From Bombus terrestris (Eukaryota; Arthropoda; Insecta; Hymenoptera; Apidae): a stretch of DNA of 64,000 nucleotides. Where the stretch lies: contig NW_025963549.1 in assembly GCF_910591885.1 (NCBI RefSeq), positions 1,178,001 through 1,242,000 of the forward strand, read 5' to 3'. The notes below the pieces were generated by a model. That model was given only the letters and a program-made list of their open reading frames with translations, ran no database searches and was not told where the DNA came from. Made by a program: the position numbers and the translations under genes. Numbering within the stretch: the stretch's first letter is position 1; each line of letters starts with the position of its first letter. Shown piece after piece: positions 57,024 to 64,000 of the stretch.

Positions 57024-58029
57024 GACGTTGAAGTTATGCAATACAGCAGATATTTACTAGTGTAAATTTGATTGTTATATAATTTGACAAGTAGTCGTGG
57101 TAATTAGGTACTCGAGAAGCTAATGACAATGATCCTGGGTTCAATAACAAAGCCGCGGTCAATGGGATAACAGAATTCGTTTCCATCCTGATTCCAAGTT
57201 GTACCATACTTCCTTATCTACGGTATAGGTAGGACTGAACAAACTCTTTGTCAAAACATAGAATATCCACCGAGTGTTAAGGCTCTTTGTAACTGGCTAA
57301 TGTGACCTCACGAGAGAATGATTTTCCGGCACGATGATGCTGCAGTGGAAAACTATGATGGGTGTGTCTAAGGGCACCGGAACATCGGATTCGTGGAGAA
57401 AAGACTTCGCTCGGAAAGAGATTGATAGTGACGTTACTGTTAATTGGACAATTTCCATGTTGATGGTTAGAGAAGGATGCTAGTAGCCCTTGAGGGAACG
57501 TTGCTAGCGTGAAGCGTCGTCCGTGGAAAAATAGATTTCACCTATCATCCCGTAGTTGGAACGAAGACTGTTTGCCTGTTTATGACTGTTAAGGACTTTA
57601 ATTAACTAAATCTTAAGGTTTATAATGGGTCCTCAGGCTAGCTAAACATATACTGTTGAGATGCGTTGACATCTGGTAATCATCTTATCCGACGGATAGA
57701 GTCTGCGTGTGGCGAGACACGGGACAGAAGCCGTTGGAATGTTTATTGTCACGTGCCGCTACGATTATTTCATTTAAGGACAGCTATAGAATTACTCCAT
57801 GCCTTTATTAGCCAAAACGTTCATCCCTTGACCGCGGCTACGTTCGGTGACTGGTTGTCGCCTCGAGGCCAAGTGCACTATCACAAGTTTCGAACAATTA
57901 CAATCGGACTGGATGGCCACAATTGTTGAATTACAGTTATGGTAGAATCTAGATTACAATGTTACGGGATTTTCCCAAGATTCCAAACGGACGGTTCCCG
58001 TGTTCTTTCATCTCCGATTTATATTTATG
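57024..58029 (-). mobile_element. LTR-like block, unit 4 (gypsy-C type)
   Basis: Copy of 15397-16402 at an exact offset of 41627 bp. Confidence 0.7.
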
Positions 58030-59027
58030 TCGCTGGTAGTTCTCACGCATTAGCTTATCGACGGCCTGGCTGGGAACGATCAGGGAAGCGAACTTTTCTG
58101 CCCGAGCGCCTGGAGTGATGAATTCCTGAGTCGTCTTTGTTTTGCTCGTTTCAAACATCAGGTGGTATTATTACTTCGCGATTTTCGCTGTAATGGTGTT
58201 CAGTGTTATCGTGCAATAAAAATTCACGCGTTTCGGACGGTCTACGGGTACGATTACGTTCTTGTTGCTAACTTCAATAGCAATGGTTCTTTTTGCTCTC
58301 GATATAAATTGATGCGGTCCGCCGTAGGGTGGTTGTAAGGGGTTTCCGATGGCATCGTGACGTAGAAATACGTAAGACGATGTTTCGAGTGGAACACGGA
58401 GGTTTCTTTTTCGCCGTGTCGCGTAATCGGGTGAGGCCTGATCTTTTCTATTCGTAGTTTTAGACGGCTTCCGTATTTCGACTTGGCCTGTTGCTTCGTT
58501 GGTGCACAGAATTCTGCCGGCAATCGTATGCCGGTGCCATAAACTATTTCGGCTGTCGTCGTTTTCACGTCCGTAATAGCTGTTCGTATGCCTAATAAAA
58601 CTATTGGCAAGATTTCTACACAGTTGCTCGTATCGTGGCATTTGATTGCTGCTTTTAGTTGTCGGTGCAGGCGCTCTACCATCCCGTTGGTCGCGGGGTG
58701 ATAGGCTGTCGTTCGTAAATGCCTAATGCCGAGGAACAGGCATAATTCGTTAAATAAGTTTGATTCGAACTGGCGTCCTTGATCGGTCCTTATCCTTAAA
58801 GGTACGTCGAAACGGAATATCCACGTGGAAAGGAGGGCTGAAGCAACGGTTGCCGCCTCCATGTCGGCGATGGAAATGGCTTCGGTCTAACGCGAAAAAC
58901 GATCGATTTTCGCCAGGCAGTGTCGGTATCCTAGCGTCCCGTGTCTGGGGAGGTTTGTCATGAGGTCTTCGACGTCCTTTAGCTGTTGATCGCTGAGGCA
59001 TTTGCCTAGCGTCACGTTCCTAATTAT
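58030..59027 (-). pseudogene. pol: gypsy-C pol remnant, integrase, second copy
   Basis: Same open frames, frameshift and TAG as 16403-17400 with only scattered substitutions (e.g. ERLHRQLKAA, which is closer to the family norm than ERLPRQLKAA in the first copy). The shared damage shows it was duplicated after inactivation. Confidence 0.85.
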
Positions 59028-59159
59028 GCTCTAGCAGTTTATATTTCTCTAATCAAGTTGTTTGAATGAACTGTAATTTATACCTGTTAAATCAGTGTAT
59101 ACTTAATTGAACCACCCCGATTATCCTAGCAGAAATAAGGTTATCGATCTGTTCGTGGC

Positions 59160-59404
59160 TGTTAGGAACATGATACATTTACACTGTACATGTGAATATG
59201 TGTGTAAGCGTCAGAGGACGTCCAGGCCTTAGTTGGGACAAAAGGCAAGAGTCAGTCGTTACAAGTATCTGGAAGAGTCGGTTGGCAACAAGCGTGCGTG
59301 CGAGTAGGATTTCGAGGTCTTTAGAGTATAAGATATATGTATAACTGTTGTGTGCTAAATAAAGGGAATTATTTGTATTTCCGAACCCCTTCTATATCCT
59401 TACA
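59160..59404 (+). mobile_element. Solo copia LTR, second copy
   Basis: Same insertion as 17533-17777, GTGGC at 59155-59159 and 59405-59409. Confidence 0.94.
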
Positions 59405-59409
59405 GTGGC

Positions 59410-60374
59410 GTCGATTATCGGATGGTAACGGGAATTTACGACTCTCGTTGACGCGAAACATAGTTGATTTTGTTTAAATGCTAGTTATAGTTTCACGTGA
59501 GTAGTGGCAGAAGGAAAGAAGGGTATACACGAATCATTTATAAACCACTTAAGATGTATAGGCGAAAATGACTTGAAATAGTATTCCTTTACTCAGATTG
59601 CCTTATTTTCATATTGCTATTATAACATAAATGTCATGGTAGAAACCCGGATGATAAATAAATGGCTTATTTCGTTAAACAAATTATTGCCTTTCTGAAT
59701 TAAATTAGAGACTTTCAATAATACTCAACTACGAAATTTATGTTGATTCTTTTATAAATGGTGCATGCCTGTCAGTTAGATATTATAAGAACGGAGTGAT
59801 TACCATTAAAACTTTAAAATTTCGACAAAAGTTTTAAAGCGTAGGCGTCACTGTGTAGGTACGTAGGTAGGTAAATTGAGGTCAACCGGATGTAGAGTTA
59901 GTGCCGCATCGGCCACGCTGGTCTTTACCTTTCTCTCATTGCGTTCGTCAGATAATTAATATAATTTACATGTTATTATAAACAGTATTATAAATTACTA
60001 TAAATTTTTGTACATTATATATATTGTTGAGGTAAATAAATTCAAAATTTAGGGAACAACGAATTCAAGTATTATCCTGTTCTGTCGGGTTACTATTGGT
60101 GGCGGGGCAGTAGCCGCTTGGGGTACGTGGGCGTTGCCTCTGGACTGCTTCGGTCAATCTCACTCCGCGAGTAGTTGGTAACGGTTGTGTCGCAGTTAGT
60201 GACGAAAGTGCGCAGTGGTTTCTCAGTCTGATTCGTGTATTTTCCATGTATGTTATATCAGATTTCTTGGATATTATTTCGTCACAGTGTAAAATGTGTC
60301 TCTTTTATACTTGCGAACTGGTTAATTCTATCGTTGTTACTGAATATTATAATATTCTTGTACGTTAGTGTATT
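59410..60374. other. Non-coding AT-rich stretch, duplicate of 17783-18747
   Basis: Same sequence with few substitutions; no gene seen. Confidence 0.6.
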
Positions 60375-63300
60375 TGTAATGGTATAGAATGAATTCGGAA
60401 ATACAAATAATTCCCTTTATTTAGCACACAACATTTATACATATATCTTATACTCTAAAGACCTCGAAATGCTACTAGCACGCAGGCTTGTTGTCAACCG
60501 GCTCCTCCAGATACTTCTAACGCCTGACTCTTGTCTTTTGTCCCAACTAAGGCCTGGAAGTCCTCTGACGCTTACACGCACATTTACATGTACAGTTTAA
60601 ATGTATCATGTTCCTAACACGCCTCCTTACATTTATACTGTACACTTAATCGTATTTACATGCTTTGACGAATTACGTAACAGAAACTTTAACACTTATT
60701 GCTTTATCTACATTTCTCTTAGTTTACATTCATCCATGACCTAAACCTTTCGAATTTTTCTCTCTGTACACAGTGCCTTCGTAAAAATATCCGCAGTATT
60801 TTCGTCTGTACTTACCTTAAGTATGTTTATCTTGTTCTCCTTTAAGCACTCGTGAACATAGTGGTAATGAACTTCAATGTGTTTAGAATTTTTTGTAAAA
60901 TTTCCGTGCTTTGCTATACTCATCACTCCAGAGTTATCCTCATCAATTTTTACAGGGTTATCGTCTAGATTTACATTGAAGATTTTCATAATTTCCATAA
61001 TGGACATTAATTCACTCACCGCTTCCGATAGAGCTACATACTCTGCATACGTCGAGGCTTTTGTCACACACCTTTGTTTTTTAGACTTCCAACCAATTAC
61101 ATTTCCACACAATCTAATTACATATTCAGAAGTCGATTTCTTTTCTAAATGATCTCCTGCCTAATCAGCGTCCACATAACAATCTATCGTTTCACATTTT
61201 TCATTCCTTTTATAATCTAATCTTAAGTCTCTAGTCCGGTACAAATATTTCAATATTCGCAAAGCAAATTTAAAATGTGTCTCATTACAACAATCTTGAA
61301 ATCTACTCAAATAATTCACACTATAACTTATATCGGGTCTGGTATTTTCACTAATATACAACAATGCGCCAATTAAATTTTTGTATCCAATATCCTCTCT
61401 ATTTATCACAGCTTTTTCAATTTTTAAGTTGGTCTCCATAGGTGCACAGTACAATTTGCTATTTTGTAACTTACATTTGTTTGCTAATGATTCAATGTAT
61501 TTCTTTTGGCTTAATCTTATTTCATTTTTGAAATAATCATAGTCTATATTTATTCCAAGATATTCTTTGACTTCACCTAAATCTTTCATTTCAAATCTAT
61601 TAGTTAATAACTTCTTTACCCTTTGTATCTTCCTTTTATTTTTACTACAAATTAGCAAATCGTCTACATACATTAGCAAATAAACAACATTTTCTCCCTC
61701 TCCATGTATATATAGGCACAACTCTTTGTTATTCTTCTTAAAACCTAATCTCGTCACATACTTATCAAGACACTCATACCACTCCCTTCGACTTTCTTTT
61801 AACCCATAAAGCGCTTTCGATAGTTTACAAACTCTATTCTTTCCGTCCGCATATCCCTTTGGTTGATTTACATATAACTCCGAGGTTACTTCACCATTTA
61901 AAAAAGCAGTTTCTACATTCATTTGCTCAATAATTAATCCATTTTGACAACAATATGATAGCAATATCTTAAAGGTCTCATTACTCGCTACTGGGGAGTA
62001 TATGTCATCGGCTAAGTTTCTTTGATGGAATCCTCTTACCACTAATCTAGCCTTATACCTGTCATCTGATTTTCTCGTGTAAACCCATTTTACATCTAAT
62101 ACGTCTTTGCCTTTTACCCTTTCTACCAATTTCCAAGTTTTATTCTTATAAAGACATTCTATCTCCTTATTCATAGCTTGTTTCCAATCTTCACTATCTT
62201 CACAACAAATCGCCTCCTCAAATGTACAAGGGATATCTACACTACAATAATTTGCATGGATTTCACTAATGTTTTCTTTTTCTGGATATCTTACTGGAGT
62301 TCTCTTGTTACGTGTAGATCTTCCAGGGATGTTTAAGCTTTCAAGACTGTTATCATTTTCATCTTCCCTACTTTCTAACTCTTCCTTATTCATGCTTACC
62401 AATAAATCATTATCCTCAATGTCATCGTTATCTTTATCGAATGAATTTTCCGCAACGCCGATACATTTTGTGTCTGTTCCTATGACCTCTACATGTCTCG
62501 CTATTGTTATTTTCCTAGCTAATAAGACTCTGTAACCTACTTCACTATATCCTAACAAAATTCCCATATCTGCCTTCTTATCCCATTTAGAAACTCTTTT
62601 TTGTTCTGGTTTTCTTACAAAAACTTTACTTCCATATAGATGTAGATTTTCAACACTTGGTTTTCTCCCGAAGAATATTTCAAAAGGTGTCTTTCTCTCT
62701 ATAGTATTTGCCAGTATTCGATTCTTCAAGTATACCGCTGTCCAATCTATTTCAAGCCAGTACCTTCTATGTACTTTCGCTTCCGCTAACAAGCAACGCG
62801 CCATGTCCATCACTGTTCTATTATACCTTTCCGTTGTCCCGTTTAATTCATGTACGTAGGTTGGGCAGTTATTTATTCTGATACCTGTATCCCTAGCAAA
62901 TTTATAAATTCGATTATTCAAGTACTTTTCTCCATTATCACATCTCAATATCTTAAACCTCTTGCCCGTTAAATTCTCGGCTTCATTTACAAACTGTACG
63001 AAACAATCAAAGACCTCACCCTTTGATTTTATACAATAACTTCTAGCTATTTTGCTATAATCATCGATAAATGAGATGAAATATTTCTCTTCATTGAATC
63101 CGGTAGTCTTAAAGGGAACGCACACGACCGTATGAATAATTTCCATTATCTCCCTAGCCTTGGTTCGATTATTTTTGAATGGTAAATTGTGCATTTTACT
63201 TTCTATACACAACCTATATTTCAAAAATTCCTTCTCAAATTCTTTCGGTATACCAGTAACTAGCTGCTCTTTAACCAAGATATTTAAATATTTAAAATTT

Positions 63301-63657
63301 ACGTGTCCTAACATCCTATGCCATCTTTCCTTTTTACTCATATCACAACGTTCGGCGCTGTTTGCTAAGTGCTCCTTCCCTTTCAATATACTTTTCATTC
63401 TATATGTTCCCTTTTCTTTAACCGCTACCGCTGTAAGCTTATTGTCCTCATCTATTACTTTTGCAATATTTCCTATTGAAATAACCGTGTTCCTATTATC
63501 TTTTAACTTGCCTAAACTAATCAAGTTTGCGGACATTTTTTTCGCGAAAAAAACATTATCCACATTTATTTCATTTTGCTTTCCAAATGCTTCAAAATAA
63601 CTTATAACATTCGCTAATTTTGTTGCCTTTATCGATCTATTATCGCCTAAATATATA
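60375..63657 (-). mobile_element. copia-D, 3' part
   Basis: 3' LTR 60375-60619 (start TGTTAGG preserved), RNase H, RT, integrase, ending at an LTR-C insertion at the same TATA site as in copia-C (TATA 63654-63657). The left flank is that of B and, inverted, C. The 5' half would lie beyond the window. Confidence 0.92.
60741..63657 (-). pseudogene. pol: copia-D pol, least damaged copy
   Basis: One open frame (to 61161) covers the end of the protease region, zinc module (WHRMLGH...), integrase, linker and RT (LLMYVDDLLICSKN), without the deletions of A and B or the frameshift of C; it even reads out into the LTR-C piece up to 63743. Inactivating marks: first integrase Asp is Val (HTVVCVPF), and the TAG at 61161-61163 cuts off RNase H (continuing 61160-60741: STYAEYVALSEA). 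Confidence 0.9.
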
Positions 63658-63869
63658 TGTCGGAGATGAAAGAACACCGGAACTCCTCCTTGGATTCGCG
63701 GGAATACCGCAACTCTGTAACTTAGATTAAACAAATGCCGCACGGATTATTCGAGATTTATGATCATGAGCTTGGGCTCGAGGCGATAATCAGTCGCCGA
63801 TCGTAGCCGCGGTCAAAGGGATGAACGTTTTATCTGACAAAGGCACAGAGTAACTCTGTATCTCTCCTT
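63658..63869 (+). mobile_element. LTR-C fragment inside copia-D
   Basis: TGTCGGAGATG onward, reverse complement of the right ~212 bp of the solo LTR in copia-C (48521-48732). It ends at CTCTCCTT, where gypsy-B integrase sequence is joined directly. Confidence 0.88.
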
Positions 63870-64000
63870 ATTTCGTCATTAAATCGCCAACAAAATTTTG
63901 TCCTTGGTCTGTCAGAATCGTCTTTGGTGCCGAAAATATGTAAATATAGTGCTCAATGAGCGCGTTAATTATAGATTCAGTTCGTTGCGTTTTGAGGGGA
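63870..64000 (-). pseudogene. pol: gypsy-B integrase fragment at window end
   Basis: Reverse complement of about 46378-46508, with the ILTDQGQNF catalytic segment. It implies that a gypsy-B copy continues past the window, as copia-C's arrangement predicts, with a deletion of about 2012 bp between. Confidence 0.88.

Overview
The window is eukaryotic repeat-rich DNA, most likely pericentromeric or other heterochromatin of an insect. The reasons are stacked Ty1/copia and Ty3/gypsy retrotransposons, one gypsy element with an envelope-type third gene (errantivirus-like), a copia primer-binding site matching the 3' end of insect initiator-Met tRNA, an arthropod-type TCAGT initiator, a ~170-bp satellite, and pieces of an animal cap methyltransferase gene (CMTR1) with a short intron. 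The order of insect cannot be told from the sequence. I find no rRNA, tRNA, CRISPR or bacterial genes.

Layout: 1-3352 copia-A (minus), carrying a solo gypsy-B LTR; 3353-4480 a CMTR1 pseudogene piece (plus); 4481-16402 a tandem higher-order array with a ~5-kb unit (170-bp satellite + F-box gene + LTR-like block + satellite + 1-kb solo LTR), two full copies and one partial; 16403-17400 a deleted gypsy integrase fragment; 17533-17777 a solo copia LTR; 18748-30770 copia-B (minus), split by the 7.4-kb errantivirus-like gypsy-A (22167-29533); 30771-36800 satellite and LTR blocks in the opposite orientation; 36801-38174 unassigned; 38175-40682 a longer CMTR1 pseudogene (minus); 40683-52015 copia-C (plus), split by gypsy-B (41886-47610) and a 938-bp solo LTR (47795-48732); 52016-52377 flank plus a partial copia LTR; 52378-56240 satellite; 56260-63657 a direct duplicate of 14633-22017, with F-box copy 4, the gypsy integrase fragment, a solo copia LTR and copia-D (minus); 63658-64000 an LTR piece fused to a gypsy-B integrase piece.

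The four copia copies (A-D) are not four independent insertions. They share flanks, nested insertions, stop codons and small deletions in conflicting combinations, so the region grew by direct and inverted segmental duplication with ectopic recombination and gene conversion. Target-site duplications (TSDs) can be read for gypsy-A (CTAT), gypsy-B (CGAG), the 938-bp LTR (TATA), the 1-kb solo LTR (GTCGA), a solo copia LTR (GTGGC), and a split copia insertion (GGAAT) whose two sides now lie 21.6 kb apart. In several cases the matching empty site is also in the window.

The only host-type coding unit that may still work is a compact intronless F-box gene (145 aa in copy 1). It has a TATA box, an initiator 31 bp downstream, a 29-nt leader and an AATAAA signal, and occurs in four copies, two shortened by the same nonsense change. 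It is the best candidate here for something not previously described. All retrotransposon genes carry stops, frameshifts or lost catalytic residues. Much of the structure depends on near-identical repeats being assembled correctly.
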